Source: Spirodela intermedia
Taxonomy: Eukaryota > Streptophyta > Magnoliopsida > Alismatales > Araceae
Length of the DNA: 64,000 bases
Assembly: GCA_902729315.2 (NCBI GenBank)
Contig: LR746274.1
Coordinates: forward strand, 7,127,037-7,191,036
Direction: 5' to 3'
Shown: in pieces, positions 11,343 to 23,540 of the stretch
Numbering within the stretch: position 1 is the first letter of the stretch
Layout of the letters: every line of letters starts with the position of its first letter
Position numbers and translations under genes: made by a program
Notes under the pieces: generated by a model
Seen by the model: the letters and a program-made list of their open reading frames with translations, nothing else
The model's database searches: none
Told to the model about the DNA's origin: nothing

Positions 11343-12947
11343 TGACGTGGCTTAGTCGTTGTATATTAAATCACACAAATCTAAAATTTATAAAACTAAA
11401 AAATACAATTTTTTAGATATTTAGAAGTATTTCTGAACAAATATATCAATTATAATTTAATAAAAATTTCAAAAATAGTAGTAATTTTCCAAGTCGATCA
11501 CAGGGATGTAATATAATAGTTGGTAATTATTCAAATTTTTTTTCAAAGAATATTATTTTCTATGAATTTTATATTAGTAAATAAAAAGGAAATATATTTA
11601 AAATTCACAGAAAAAGAAAATAAGGTGCGGACGTCAGGATGATGTTAATGCCCAGCAAATGCGAATCGTACAGAAATAGAGTTTTGCTCAGTGATTCTTA
11701 CATAAGTGATTACAAATGATTTAATTGATCAAACTAAGAGTTATAAAAGTCAGAAGAATCGTAAGTGAATGAAGTACATTTTGATAAATTAAAATCACAA
11801 AATTATCACTAAATGAAGCGTAAAGTAAGTTGAAAGCAAGAAAATAGAGTTTTGACATCACAACGATGATGCGTTGGCAATGCACTGGAATCCTAAGCAT
11901 TCGAGAGGATTGCCATGTAGTGTCTACAGCCTCGAAGGCTCTCCTTGGATAAAGACGATGTGGGTAATCTTTAGATCTCCTTGCGAAGTCTAGAGATCAT
12001 TTCTGGTGGCTATCACTCGACAAAACGGAAAAATGACAACTTTGCGACTCTCTGGTGGCTATCACCCGATGGAGAGGAGCTGGATGGAGGTGGGGCACGT
12101 GTTAGGGAGCTTCATCCTCAAGTCCGCATAGCAAGAAGAGGCTCTTCATCACATCTGATACACTCTTAGGAGGTAGTGACTCGTCTCTCGGCAGATCGTC
12201 TTCTTCCTGATGACAACTTGTTCGTCGATCAATCGGAGATGCTTTACACGATAGATTCACAATTCTTTTATCGTGAATTATTCAGTAATTTTAGTAACAA
12301 TACTCTGCAAATCGTGTTGATGAGATTTTTGCCAATGATCTAGTGATTTTGGTTGCCTAATCCTTCACTAATGATATGCAGGAAAGTTGCAGTAATAAAA
12401 TAAAAATATGAATTTTGGCTCTAGGAGGATTCGAACCTACACTCGTTGCCTGCCCTTTCTGGGGAAGGTGACGTGGGTTCTGAATTTGTGTTCTGAATTT
12501 TCGAGCAAATATATAGTAATGTCACATTTCAAAGCAAGTCCCTTCTCTCATGTGTACGACAACTCCTTGCCCCACAGTTGACTGGCCACTAGTGATGTGG
12601 AAGGGGAGTGGCACACATGTGCCTCTATCGGTCCAAGCCACTCAAGCCTCTACTCACACCTACTCCTTGACTACGCTTCCAACCCTCTTGTGGGCCCAAT
12701 TGGCCAGCAGGTCCCCTCTATTTTATTTTATTTTTATTTTTTATTTCTTTTTCTTTATTTATCTCAAAAGTAAGACTGTGAAAATTATATAAATTCATGG
12801 AAAATCACATAATTACCTAAAAATTTACGTTAATCAATTGAAAATCACTTTTCTTAGTTTAACATAGATATAAGTCTATTTATCATGAGTTAAAGTAAAA
12901 ATTATATTATTTACTACTTATTAACTCATGATAATGAAGACTTATCA
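11343..12947 (-). repeat. LTR, minus orientation (5' LTR of E3)
   Basis: Starts TGACGTGGCTTAGTCGTTG and ends GATAATGAAGACTTATCA, 1605 bp. The snRNA-like upstream element is rewritten (GTTCTGAATTTGTGTTCTGAA around 12478) while the TATATA box is kept near 12510. On its far side the sequence ATAGGTAC leads into a solo LTR, and beyond that into another LTR fragment, so E3 was itself inserted in, or recombined with, an older LTR. Confidence 0.8.
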
Positions 12948-12955
12948 ATAGGTAC

Positions 12956-14483
12956 TGACATGACTCAGTTGTTGTATATTAAATCATGCAAATATTAAAT
13001 TTATAAAACTAGAAAATATGAATTTTTGGATATTTAGAAGTATTTCTAAATAAATATATCAATTATAATTCAATAAAAATTCCAAAAATAGCGGTAATTT
13101 TCCAGGTCGATCAAAAGGATGTAATATAATATCTAGTAATTATTCAGAATTTTTCTCAATGAATACGATTTTCTTATGAATTTTATACTAGGAAATAGAA
13201 AGGAAATATATTTAAAATTCACAAAAAAAAGGAAATAAGGATGCGGACATCAGGATGACATCAACACCCGGCAAACGCGAATCAAGCAGAAACAGAGTTC
13301 CGTCCGGTGATTCTTACGTAAGTGATTATAGACGACTTAATTAATCAAATTAAGATCTGTAAAAGCTAGAAGAATTGTAATTGAACGAAGTATAGTTTGG
13401 TAAATTAAAATCACACAAAGTATCACTAAATGAAGCGTAAATTAAATTGAAAGCAGGAAAACAAAGTTCTGGCGTCGCGACGGCGATGCGTCAGCGATGC
13501 ATCAGAATCCTGAGCGTTCGGGAGGATCGTCGTGCAGTGTCCATGGCCTCGAAGTCTCTCCTTGGACAAAGACGACGTGGGCAATCTCTAGATCTTCTCG
13601 CGAAGTCTAGAGATCAATGAAGTGGGTCGTCGAATAATCTCTGACAGCTGTCACCCGGCGGAGCGGAAAAACGGCGACTTTACGGCTTTCCGGTAGTTGT
13701 CACCCGACGGAGAGGAGTTGGATGGAGGTGGGGCGCATGTTAGGGAGCTTCATCCTCAGGTCCGCGCAGCAAGAGGAGGCTCTTCATCACATCTGGTATG
13801 CTCTCAGGAGGTGGCGACTGGTCTCCCGGCGGATCGTCCTCTTCCTGACGACGGCTTGTTCGTCGATCAATCGGAGATGATTTACTCGATAGATTTGCAA
13901 TCCTTTTATCGCAAATCGTTCTGCAATTTTAGTAGCAATGCTCCGCAAATCGCGTTGACGAGATTTTCGCCGATGATCCAGCGATTCTCGTTGCTTAATC
14001 CTTCACCGACAATCTGTAGGAAAGTCACGATAATCAAATAAAAATATATGAATTTTGACTTTGGAAGGATTCAAACCCGTGCCGGTCTCCCGCCTGTGAG
14101 GAAGGTGTGACGCGGGTTTAGTCCCACATCGATTGTGCGTGGATTTTTTGGGCACACATGTGCCCCTATCGGTCCAAGCTAAGCCGCTCAAGCCCCTACT
14201 TGTGGCTACTCTCTGACTGTGCTTCCAACTCGCTCGCGGGCTCGGCTGGCCAGTGGGTCCCCCCTATTTTGTAATATTTTTTATTTTTATTTCTTGTTCT
14301 TCATTTATCTCAAAGGTAAGACTGTAAAAATCGTATAAAATCACATAATTACGCAAAAATTTACATTAACCAATTGAAAACCAAAAATCATTCTTTAACA
14401 CAAAGATAAGTCTATTTATCATGAGTTAAGGCTAAAACTATATTATTTACTAATTATTGACTCATGATAATGAAGACTTATCA
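12956..14483 (-). mobile_element. Solo LTR, minus orientation, TSD GGTAC
   Basis: A complete LTR of 1528 bp (TGACATGACTCAG ... GACTTATCA) with no internal region attached. It is flanked by GGTAC at 12951-12955 and 14484-14488, a 5-bp target duplication typical of Ty3/gypsy integration. Internal sequence was probably lost by recombination between two LTRs. About 100 bp are deleted around 14153 (GGGCACACATG), which removes the antisense TATA box and the start of the GC-rich segment. Confidence 0.9.
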
Positions 14484-15032
14484 GGTACCCCTCATTTTGC
14501 TATATTTTTATTTTTATTTTTTTTTCTTCATTGATCTCAAAAGTAAAACTATAAAAATCATATAACTTCTTATAAAATTATATAATTATCCAAAAATTCA
14601 CGTTAATCAACTGAAAACCACTTTTCACACTTTAACACAAGTATAAGTTTATTTATCATGAAAATCACTTACATAAGAATCACTAGGTAGAACTTTATTT
14701 CCACCTGATTTGCCTCCGTTGGGCACTGACGTCATCTTGACGTCTGCACCCTTATTTCTCTTTTTTGTGAATTTTAAATATAATTTCTTTTTATTTCCTA
14801 GTATAAAATTCATAAAAAATAATATTCTTTGAGCAAATTTTTGAATAATTACCAGATAATATATTACATCCTTGTGATTTACTAGAAAAATTACCACTAT
14901 TTTTGAAAGTTTTATTAAATTATAATTGATATATTTATTCAGAATTACTTTTAAATATTCAAAAATTTATATTTTCTAGTTTTATAAATTTTAAATTTAC
15001 ATGATTTACTATACAACGACTAAGTCACATCA
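14484..15032. repeat. Broken hybrid LTR: minus fragment joined to plus fragment
   Basis: Positions 14489 to about 14659 are a minus-oriented LTR piece (CCCTCATTTTGC ... TTTATCATG). At about 14660 it switches to the 3' part of a plus-oriented LTR (AAAATCACTTACATAAGAATC), ending TAAGTCACATCA at 15032. It resembles the hybrid LTR at 2118-3442 but with a different breakpoint. No gene is present. Confidence 0.75.
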
Positions 15033-16360
15033 ATGTATTCCATAATATTTGGTTTTTTCTATTTTTTCTTAGAGTACACAAAAACATTAACTCTTGTTTT
15101 ATTTTCTTTTTTTAGAATTTTCTTATTTTAAAAGAATCAAGAGCAGCAAGGCAAAGAATGGAGCATACTGAAGGAGGGTAACAATTATTAAATTTTTTTC
15201 TGTAATTTATTGATATTTATGTATGGTAGAAGATCCTTGCATCTAAAGTTAGAAAATCATTTCACTATTTCGTTCAAAACTAAAAATCTAAAAGAAAAGT
15301 TAATTTGATAGATCCTGAAAGAAGTACAAGTCAAACTAATAATAATCCCATGGCCATAAAAAATTATAACATCCCTGATTGATATCAATGGGCATCCAAT
15401 ATTAAAGTCTCATTAGCAACCATTGTTAAATTCAAAATAAATTCAAAACGTTTCCAAATGCTCTCTAATTTTCATGGATTACCTTTAGAGAAACCCCATC
15501 AACATTTTAAAAAAAATTACATAGTCTATGATTTAGTTAATCTCTTTCAAGTTACACCGAAAATTATTAAGATAAAATTTTTTCTTCATAGCTTAAAGGA
15601 CAATACTAGTTATTGATTATCCACATTAAATAGAGAATTAACTAGTTAGAAAGACAAAACAAACCTTTTCTTTGAAAATTTTCTCCCTTAGATAAAACTC
15701 AAAATATGAGAAAACATATATGAAGTTTTGCTCAAAAGTCAGAAGAAACTTTACATCTAATATGAAAAAAATTTAAAAATTTACTCATAAACTATCCTCA
15801 TCATGCTATACCAAAGTGGCAGATTCATAAATTTTTTTATGATAAATTATTAGAACAACATAGAAATATGGTTGACTCTATATGTGGAAGAGCTTTTATG
15901 GAGAAAACCCTTGGTGAGATTTATAGAATTTATGAGAATTTAAGTAAAAATTCTAGAAATCAAGACTTTTTTGAGTTATATGATAGGGATAAGAAAAGAA
16001 GAATTTATGAATTACATTATGATGATGATACTAATTTAAAAAATGAGGTTAATCAGATTAATTATAGATTAGAAAAACTTGATTTACTTATTGAAAATAT
16101 TAAAAAGCCTCAGAACCTTCAATTTAATGCATATAGTACATGTCCTATGTATAATGAAAATGACCATTTCGAATTTTAATGTTATAATTTTGATCACTCA
16201 TTTCAGCCTAGGTAAGAGCAAGTGCAAGTACCTTATGCTTTTAGTAAAAATGGAGAATATTTTTCTAATTCTTATAATCTTAATTGAAGGAATATTTTTT
16301 TGTAGAGAGATCCAAATAATATTCAAAGTTCAGAAGCACTTAGACTCAATATAAATCAAG
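15033..16360 (+). mobile_element. E4: gag fragment of a non-autonomous element lacking the primer site
   Basis: It begins directly after the LTR terminus with ATGTATTCCATAATATTTGG. As in E2, the tRNA-Asp primer site is missing. It holds leader and gag only and is cut near 16360, where an LTR tip in minus orientation takes over. E2 and E4 are closest relatives in this window. Confidence 0.8.
15219..16345 (+). pseudogene. gag: E4 gag pseudogene
   Basis: An ATG at 15219 opens MYGRRSLHLKLENHF. It keeps the capsid-like block in damaged form and later GRAFMEKTLGEIYRIYENLS and RDKKRRIYELHYDDDTNL. The knuckle reads CPMYNENDHFEF, then TAA, then Cys-Tyr-Asn, as in E2. The frame changes at least once before 15868. 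No X region is left. Confidence 0.75.
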
Positions 16361-16602
16361 TTATTTTTATTTACTAATTATTAACTCATGATAATGAAGA
16401 CTTATTAGTGGGTACCCCCTATTTTGTTATATTTTTATTTTTATTTCTTTTTCTTCATTTATCTCAAAAGTAAAATTGTAAAAATCATATAGATTCATAT
16501 AAAATCACATAATTACCCAAAAATTCACGTTAATCAATTGAAAACCCTTTTTCACACTTTAACACAAATATTAGTCTATTTATCATGAGTTAACTTAAAT
16601 CA
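16361..16602 (-). repeat. Nested LTR remnant, minus orientation (3' LTR side of E5)
   Basis: The first 50 bp (TTTACTAATTATTAACTCATGATAATGAAG..., ending CTTATTA) are an LTR tip. GTGGGTACCCCC follows and then an older LTR piece to TTAACTTAAATCA at 16602. The same tip-in-LTR junction around GGGTACC is seen at 12947-14490 and, mirrored, at 57330-57343. The older piece ends with an altered tip (TGATTTAAGTTAACTCATG on the minus strand) next to the polypurine tract of E5. Confidence 0.7.
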
Positions 16603-16621
16603 CACCCCCCAACTTTAATCA
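16603..16621 (-). other. E5 polypurine tract
   Basis: On the minus strand this is a run AAGTTGGGGGGTG directly before the LTR tip. It is the expected plus-strand primer site of the element and matches those of E6 (23522-23540) and E8 (47936-47950). Confidence 0.7.
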
Positions 16622-18122
16622 TTGTTAGTCCCTTAGCAATGGAATTATAAAAAAAAAATTTACGAATCTGAAACATCATATTTTAATGCATAAAAAGAAA
16701 ATACAATTAGAAATGATACACCTTTAGACACTTTGGATTCTTATATCAAGTATTTAAGAATGATGTCAAGCAATTAAATGTTTAAGCACTCATTGGAATA
16801 ACAATCTAGACTTCACTTCTTCTATTCCCATCTTTATTACTTCTTCACTCATAGATATATTTACAAGATGTTCTAATTATCAAAACTCATCCAAGAATAA
16901 TATTGATCCTTCATTTCGCTTTTTCCATGGCTTGATTTTTGAAGTTTGCACTATATTTCTTCCTTGTTTTTTCTATATATAGTAGATAAGTAGCTTTTTT
17001 GTAAACAAATTTTGAAAATAAGAATGATGTCTTACATCCTCCATGTGTACTCTTCATTTTCAAGGCTTTCACTTTATCCACTTATTTTGCAGCAAGTGTT
17101 TTTCTATGCACGATTTTGACAATAAGAATGATGTCTCACACCCTCCATGTGTACTCTTCATTTCTAGATTTTTCAAATTGCTCTCTCTCTTTTTTTTTTT
17201 CTAAACTAAGTGTTTTTCCTCACAAGTCCTATAGATTAAGCTGCAAAAATCTCTATTAAACTCAAATGATTAATCAAATTTTCACATCAAGTAAATACTA
17301 TCCATCAAGATCATAAAGTGAAAATCTGTAAAATTTAATTCATGTATCTTTTCGTATCAATTAATCTAATAGATTTAATTTTTCATGCATACAATATGAT
17401 GTAAGAAATTTGTAAATTTTATAGTTCTTATAGTTCTATTTTCTATTTTTAGTTCTATTTTTAGCAACAATAAATTTATTAAAAATAAATCAAAACTTTC
17501 CTCTTTATAACTGTAATTTTGAATTTCAGTAATATATGTCTAGGGGATTGAAATGTGAGAAAAGGGTCTCTAGAATTTTAAATTTCGAGCTACTTTTTGT
17601 TTGCTATTTTTGACAGGCTATTGTTCTTGATAGAAAACCTTAAAATAGATGTTGTAGTTTTTTGAATTTTCATATATTTTTATTTTTTTTTGTTGCTGTT
17701 CTAAGTGAGCATGAAAAAATAAAAATAAAATGCAAACACATATTCTTAATCGTCCTACAATGTAAATTAATAATTAATACTTCACCTTCCAGCTTAAAAA
17801 TCACATTGTCCTTAATGATACAAAAAAATCGAAGCATAATATACAGAAAAATATAATTTTCAAGTGAAGCATGCATATATGCAAAGTTAAGCATTAAAAA
17901 TGTTGTCATAAATGATAAAGCTCAGAAAGACATCACCTCAACCTCATTTTTAATTTTTCACTTCATCTTACACTCCTCTTGTACTTTTTTGAGAAGAACA
18001 AATACAAAAACAAGTATTACAAAATTCTAAGAAAAACAGAGCTTAAAAAAATCAAACAAAATGAAATAAAAACCATGGGTTGCCTCCCATGCAGCGTGAA
18101 TTTAATGTCTCCAGCTAGACAC
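16622..18122 (-). other. E5 3' noncoding region
   Basis: About 1.5 kb of AT-rich sequence matching the 3' noncoding regions of the other copies. It contains the doublet (near 17026 and 17131) and the 18-bp inverted repeat CATGGGTTGCCTCCCATG at 18074-18091. I see no gene in it. At about 18122 it passes into pol, showing that in autonomous copies this noncoding region follows pol, while in E3, E6, E8 and E9 it follows ORF X. Confidence 0.75.
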
Positions 18123-18199
18123 CTTGATCTTACTCTTGAATTTCTTTTAATAATAAAATTTCTTTATTTGCAAGGCGTTCGTGTTCTATGTAATGTTTA

Positions 18200-19468
18200 A
18201 GTCGCTATCTATTTACCTTCAAGTTATGATCACTTTTAGGATCTTTAATTATTACAGCCCCATGGTCATGTCTCTTGCACCATATAAGGGCTTATCTATT
18301 TTGATTTTAATTTTTTTGGAAATAATTTCAGCCTAGAATCATATAACCACACTTTTTGTCCAACATCAAAAAATTTCTGCTAATATATTTATAATAAAAA
18401 ATTTTAGTTTCTTCATTATATATTCTATGATTTTCATAAGCTTCATTTCTCAACTCCTCTAGTTCATGTAACTGAAAAATTCTATGCCCACCAACTGATT
18501 TTTCATCTATACATAAAGTTTTTATAGCCCATAATGCTTTATGCTCTATTTCCACAAGAAGATGACATGGCTTTCTAAAAAGAAGATGAAATGGGGACAT
18601 ACTTATGAGATTTTTACAAGCTGTCCTATAGGCCCATAATACATCTTGTAATTTCATGCGTCAATCTTTCCTATTTAGTCTAACTATTTTTCTCAAAATT
18701 CTTTGAATTTTCCTACTCTATGGTGTACTCTATTCTTTTTCAATAGTTCCTTGAAATGTTTATTTATAAAATGTGTTCCTCTGTCACTAATAATCACTCT
18801 AGGACATCCAAATCTCGAAAAAATGTTTTCCTACATAAATTTCATCACGATTTTATGATCATTACTTCTAGTAGGAATAGCTTCAACTCACTTCGACACA
18901 TAATCAACAACAAGTAAAATATATTCATATTTTTCAGCTGTTGGGAAGGGACCCATGAAATCTATTATTTCCATGAAATCTATTATTCTCAGATCTAATA
19001 GAAAAGCTTAGAAATCTATTCCCTATGCATGAAAAATTTCGACTACTAACATATTACTCATGGACATTTCATATTTTCTTACTCATGTTACCTATAGATT
19101 GGCATGAAATATGTGTTCTACTAAATTCTATAGAATCTCTAATGATTGTAGGCTAATAAAAACTACACTGAAAACTTTTTGTAGCTATTTTTCGTTCGAA
19201 GAAATGTCCTCCACAATTAGATGAATGGCACATGTTAATAATATTATGATATTCTTATTCAGGAACATATCTCCTTAAAATTTGATCATTGCCCAACTAA
19301 TGTAAATCAAGATCATGCCAAAAATAATTTCTAATCTTAGAAAAGAAATGATGTTTTCTATTCTTATCTCACTATTCTGAAATTTTTCTAGAAATCAGAA
19401 AATTAACAATATGTACATACCATGGTGATGGTTGATGTTGAGCTGCCATCAATTGTTCATATAGAAAT
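18200..19468 (-). pseudogene. pol: E5 integrase remnant (Athila-type pol)
   Basis: Read on the minus strand. The C-terminal part is clear at 18328-18657: [20 protein letters not shown], then [20 protein letters not shown], which match Athila integrases (the known pattern is WAYRTA...GMSP). Upstream of it I read ILLVVDYVSK, then VEAIPT, FSRFGCPRVIISDRGTHF and a CHSSNCGGHF zinc-finger piece. These are separated by stops and frameshifts. Integrase would insert the cDNA in the genome. This copy cannot encode it. Confidence 0.8.
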
Positions 19469-20221
19469 ATGTCTTGTAAAGGTGCTACATTTATTCCTAT
19501 ATCACTTAATCTAGAAAGATGGTCAACAACAACATTCTCGAAACCTTTTTTATCTTTTATTTCTAAGTCAAATTCTTACAACAATAAAGTTCATCTTAAT
19601 AAACGTGACTTTACATCTTTCTTATTTAACAAATATTTTAATACTACATGATCAGTATAAATAATAATTTTAGCTCTGAAAATATTTGATTTAAACTTTT
19701 TTAATAAAAATACTACAACGAACAACTCTTTTTCAATCGTGGTACAATTTAATTGAGCATCAAATATAGTTTTACTAGCATATGAAATTACTATGGGTTT
19801 TGACTCTTTTGTTTGTCCTAGAATGGTCCCCACTGCATAATTCGATGTATCACACATTATTTCAAAGGGAAAGGACCAATCAAGAGCTTGTAAAATGGGT
19901 GCCTCAGTAAATAATCTTTTTATTTCAGAAAAAGACTCAAAACATTTCTCATCAAAATTAAAAGGCACATCTTTAGATAATAATATGGTGAGAGGTTTAG
20001 AAATTTTTGAAAAATCTTGAATAAATTTTCTAAAATAACCTACATGACCCAAGAAAGATCTAATCTCTTTTACTGAATTTGGAGGTTTCATTTTAGATAT
20101 AATATCTATTTTTGCTCTATTCACCTAATTTTCACTCACAATATAACCCAACACAACTCCCTCTCTAGCCATAAAATGTGATTTCTCCCAACTCAAAACT
20201 AATTTTTTCTCTAGACATTTC
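19469..20221 (-). pseudogene. pol: E5 reverse transcriptase C-terminus and RNase H (left part of split pol)
   Basis: The clean stretch 19591-20124 includes KPPNSVKEIRSFLGHVGYFR (connection after RT), then WSFPFEIMCDTSNYAVGTIL and YTDHVVLKYLL, which are RNase H motifs of Ty3/gypsy. Lower down lies KGFENVVVDHLSRLSD, matching the known ADHLSRL signature. A TAG interrupts just above 20124. The N-terminal half of the same reverse transcriptase lies at 29,519-30,061; the two halves were parted by a solo LTR and E6. Confidence 0.85.
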
Positions 20222-21858
20222 TGATAAGTCTTCATTATCATGAGTTAATAATTAGTAAATAATATAGTTTTAGCCTTAACTCATGATAAATAGACTTATA
20301 TTTGTGTTAAAGAATGATTTTTGGTTTTCAATTGATTAACGTGAATTTTTGGGTAATTATGTGATTTTATACGATTTTTACAGTCTTACTTTTGAGATAA
20401 ATGAAGAACAAGAAATAAAAATAAAAATATTACAGAAATGAGGGGACCCGCCGGCCAGCCGGGCCCGCAAGCAGGTCGGAAGCACAGTCGGGGAGTAAGC
20501 CGCGAGCAGGGGCTCGAGCGGCTTGGCTTGGGGACCGACAAGGCACGCGTACGCCATTCCCCTTCCACGTCACCGGTGGCCAGCCGGCTGTGGGACAAGG
20601 AGTGGTCATACACGTGAGAGAAAGGACTTTGCTCACAAAGCTAATATTACTATATATTCGACCGAAAAATCGGTGTACAACCGATGTGGGACTAAACCCC
20701 CGTCACACCTTCCTCAGAAGAGGAGGGCGACCGGCGCAGGTTCGAATCCTCCCAGAGTCAAAATTCATATATTTTTATTTGATTATCGCGACTTTCTTGC
20801 AGATCGCCGGTGAAGGATTAAGCAATGAGAATCGCTGGATCATCGGCGAAAATCTCGTCAACGCGATTCGCGGAGCATTGCTACTAAAATTGCTGAATGA
20901 TTCGCAATAAAAGGATCGCAAATCCATCGAGTAAATCATCTCCGATTGATTGACGAACAAGCCGTCGTCGGGAAGAGGACGATCCGCCGGGAGACCAGTC
21001 GCCACCTCCTGAGAGCGTACCAGATGCGATGAAGAGCCTCCTCTTGCTGCGCGGACCTGAGGATGAAGCTCCCTGACACGCGCCCCACCTCCATCCAGCG
21101 CCTCTCCGTCGGGTGACAGCCGCCGGAGAGCCGCAAAGTTGCCATTTTTCGCTCCACCGGGTGACAGCCGCCGGAGACGATTTGACGACTCACTTCATTG
21201 ATCTCTAAACTTCGCGAGAAGATCTAGAGATTGCCCACGTCGTCTTTGACCAAGGAAAGCCTTCGAGGCTGTGGACACTGCACGACGATCCTCCCGAACG
21301 CTCAAGATTCCGGTGCATTGCCGACGCATCGCCGTCGCAATGTCGGAACTCTGTTTTCCTACTTTCAATTTAATTTACACTTCATTTAGTGATACTTTGT
21401 GTGATTTTAATTTACCAAACTATACTTCGTTAAATTACGATTCTTCCGGCTTTTACAGACTTAATTTGATTAATTAAGTTGTCTGTAATCGCTTACGTAA
21501 GAATCGCCGGGTGGAACTCTGTTTCCGCCTGATTCGCGTTCGCCAGGCGCTGACGTCATCCTGATGCCCGCACCCTTATTTCCTTTTTTTCGAGAATTTT
21601 AAATATATTTCCTTTTTATTTCCTAGTATAAAATTCGTAAGAAAATTGTATTCATTGAGAAAAATTCTGAATAATTACCAGATATTATATTACATCCCTG
21701 TGATCGACCTGGAAAATTACCGCTATTGTTGGAATTTTTATTGAATTATAATTGATATATTTATTTTGAAATACTTCTAAATATCCGAAAATTCATATTT
21801 TCTAGTTTTATAAATTTTATATTTACGTGATTTAACATACAATGACTGAGTCACGTCA
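20222..21858 (+). mobile_element. Solo LTR, plus orientation, TSD ATTTC, inside E5 pol
   Basis: A complete 1637-bp LTR (TGATAAGTCTTC ... GACTGAGTCACGTCA). ATTTC occurs immediately before (20217-20221) and after (21859-21863). It carries a well-preserved antisense snRNA-type promoter (upstream element 20682-20692, TATATA 20651-20656) and the GC-rich hairpin segment. It is among the better preserved LTRs here. Confidence 0.92.
20424..20692 (-). ncRNA. Candidate small RNA unit in solo LTR: USE, TATA, GC-rich hairpins, T-run
   Basis: On the minus strand, GTCCCACATCG (20692-20682) is a perfect plant snRNA upstream element. TATATA (20656-20651) follows after 25 nt. A GC-rich stretch follows with the perfect hairpin arms AAGCCGC/GCGGCTT. 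In this copy the first T-run is only three bases, so the first run of five T is at 20428-20424. Transcription is inferred only from the layout. Confidence 0.4.
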
Positions 21859-21873
21859 ATTTCTTAAGTACAT

Positions 21874-23521
21874 TGACATGACTCAATCGTTGTATATTAA
21901 ATCATGCAAATATAAAATTTATAAAACAAGAAAATACGAATTTTCAGATATTTAGAAGTATTTCTAAATAAATATATCAATTATAATTCAATAAAAATTT
22001 CAAAAATAGCGGTAATTTTCCAGGCCAATCACAGGGATGTTATAATATCTGATAATTATTCAGAATTTTTCTCAATGAATACAATTTTCTTACAAATTTT
22101 ATACTGAGAAATAAAAAGGAAATATATTTAAAATTCACGAAAAAAAGGAAATAAGGGTGCGGACATCAGGATGATGTCAGTGCCTGGCGAACGCGAATCA
22201 AGCTGAAACAGAGTTCCTCCTGGTGATTCTTACGTAAGCGATTATAGACGACTTAATTAATCAAATTAAGATCTGTAAAAGTCGGAAGAATCCTAATTGA
22301 ATGAAGTATAGTTTGGTAAATTAAAATCACACAAAGTATCACTAAATGAAGTGTAAATTAAATTAAATTGAAAGTAGAAAAATAGAGTTCCAGCGTCACG
22401 ACGGCGATGCATTGACAATGCACTGGAATCCTGAGCGTTTGGGAGGATCGTCGTGCAATGTCCACAGCCTCGAAGGCTCTCCTTGGACAAAGACGACGTG
22501 GGCAATCTCTAGCTCTTTTCGCGAAGTCTAGAGATCAATGAAGTGGGTCGTCGAATCGTCTCCGGCGGCTGTCACCCGGCAGAGCGGAAAAACGGCGACT
22601 TTGTGGCTCTCCGGCGGCTGTCACCCGACGAAGAGGAGCTGGATGGAGGTGGGGCGCGTGTCAGGGAGCTTCATCATCAAGTCCGCGCAGCAAGAGGAGG
22701 CTCTTCATCGCATCTGGTACGCTCTCAGGAGGTGGCGACTAGTCTCCCGGTGGATCGTCCTCTTCCCGACGACGGCTTGTTCGTCGATCAATCGGAGATG
22801 ATTTACTCGATGGATTTGCAATCCTTTTATCGCGAATCGTTCAGCAATTTTAGTAGCAATGCTCCGCGAATCGCATTGACGAGATTTTCGCCGATGATCC
22901 AGCGATTCTCATTGCTTAATCCTTCATCAGCAATCTGTAGGAAAGTCGCGATAATCAAATAAAAATATATGAATTTTGACTCTAGAAGGATTCGAACCCA
23001 CGTTGGTTGCTCGCCTCTTCTGAGGAAGGTGTGACGGGGGTTTAGTCCCACATCGGTTGTATGTCGATTTTTCGAGCGAATATATAGTAATGTTAGCTTT
23101 GTCAGCAAAGTCCCTTCTCTCGCATGTACGACCACTCCTTGCCCTACAGCCGGCTGGCCACCGATGACGTGGAAGGGGAGTGGCGTACGCGTGCCCTGTC
23201 AGTCCCTAAGCCAAGCCGCTCGAGCCCCTGCTCGCAGCTTACTCCCCAACTGTGCTTCCGACCCGCTTGCGGGCCCGGCTGGCCGACAAGTCCCCCCATT
23301 TTTGCAATATTTTTATTTTTATTTTTATTTCTTGTTCTTCATTTATCTCAAAAGTAAGACTATAAAAATTGTATAAAATCACATAATTACCCAAAAATTT
23401 ACGTTAATCAATTGAAAACGAAAAATCATTCTTTAACACAAATATAAGTCTATTTATCATGAGTTAAGGCTAAAACTATATTATTTACTAATTCTTAACT
23501 CATGATAATGAAGACTTATCA
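21874..23521 (-). repeat. E6 3' LTR
   Basis: 1648 bp, TGACATGACTCAATCGTTG to GAAGACTTATCA. On the + strand it has the upstream element GTCCCACATCG (23045-23055), TATATA (23081-23086), the GC-rich segment and TTTTT (23299-23303). Confidence 0.92.
23045..23303 (+). ncRNA. Candidate small RNA unit in E6 3' LTR
   Basis: A perfect USE, a 25-nt gap and a TATATA box are followed by about 190 nt of GC-rich sequence and TTTTT. The 5' LTR of the same element carries the same unit at 29042-29300. The hairpin arms are partly decayed here (CCGCTCGAGCCCCTGCTCGC remains). Confidence 0.4.
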
Positions 23522-23540
23522 CACCCCCCAACTTAAATCA
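23522..23540 (-). other. E6 polypurine tract
   Basis: The + strand reads CACCCCCCAACTTAAATC. On the element's own strand this is a purine-rich AAGTTGGGGGG run directly before the 3' LTR, the expected plus-strand primer. Confidence 0.75.

Noticed and set aside
20386-20636. Overlapping frames of about 70-85 codons in the GC-rich LTR segment (Ser/Pro/Arg-rich)
   Set aside because: Several frames are open at once, starts are inconsistent and the segment fits a structured RNA better than a protein.
20736-20765. tRNA-like T-arm GGTTCGAATCC in LTRs, as if a tRNA gene or SINE head
   Set aside because: Only this B-box-like stretch is good. I could not find a matching acceptor stem or D-arm upstream, so no cloverleaf can be drawn.
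22543-22962. Open frame of about 139 codons on the antisense strand of several LTRs (also 52017-52436 and 58361-58780)
   Set aside because: The frame opens with GTG, not ATG; the first ATG lies far inside. A second frame is open over the same GC-rich stretch, older LTRs have lost it, and no family motif is visible. It is a side effect of GC-rich sequence.
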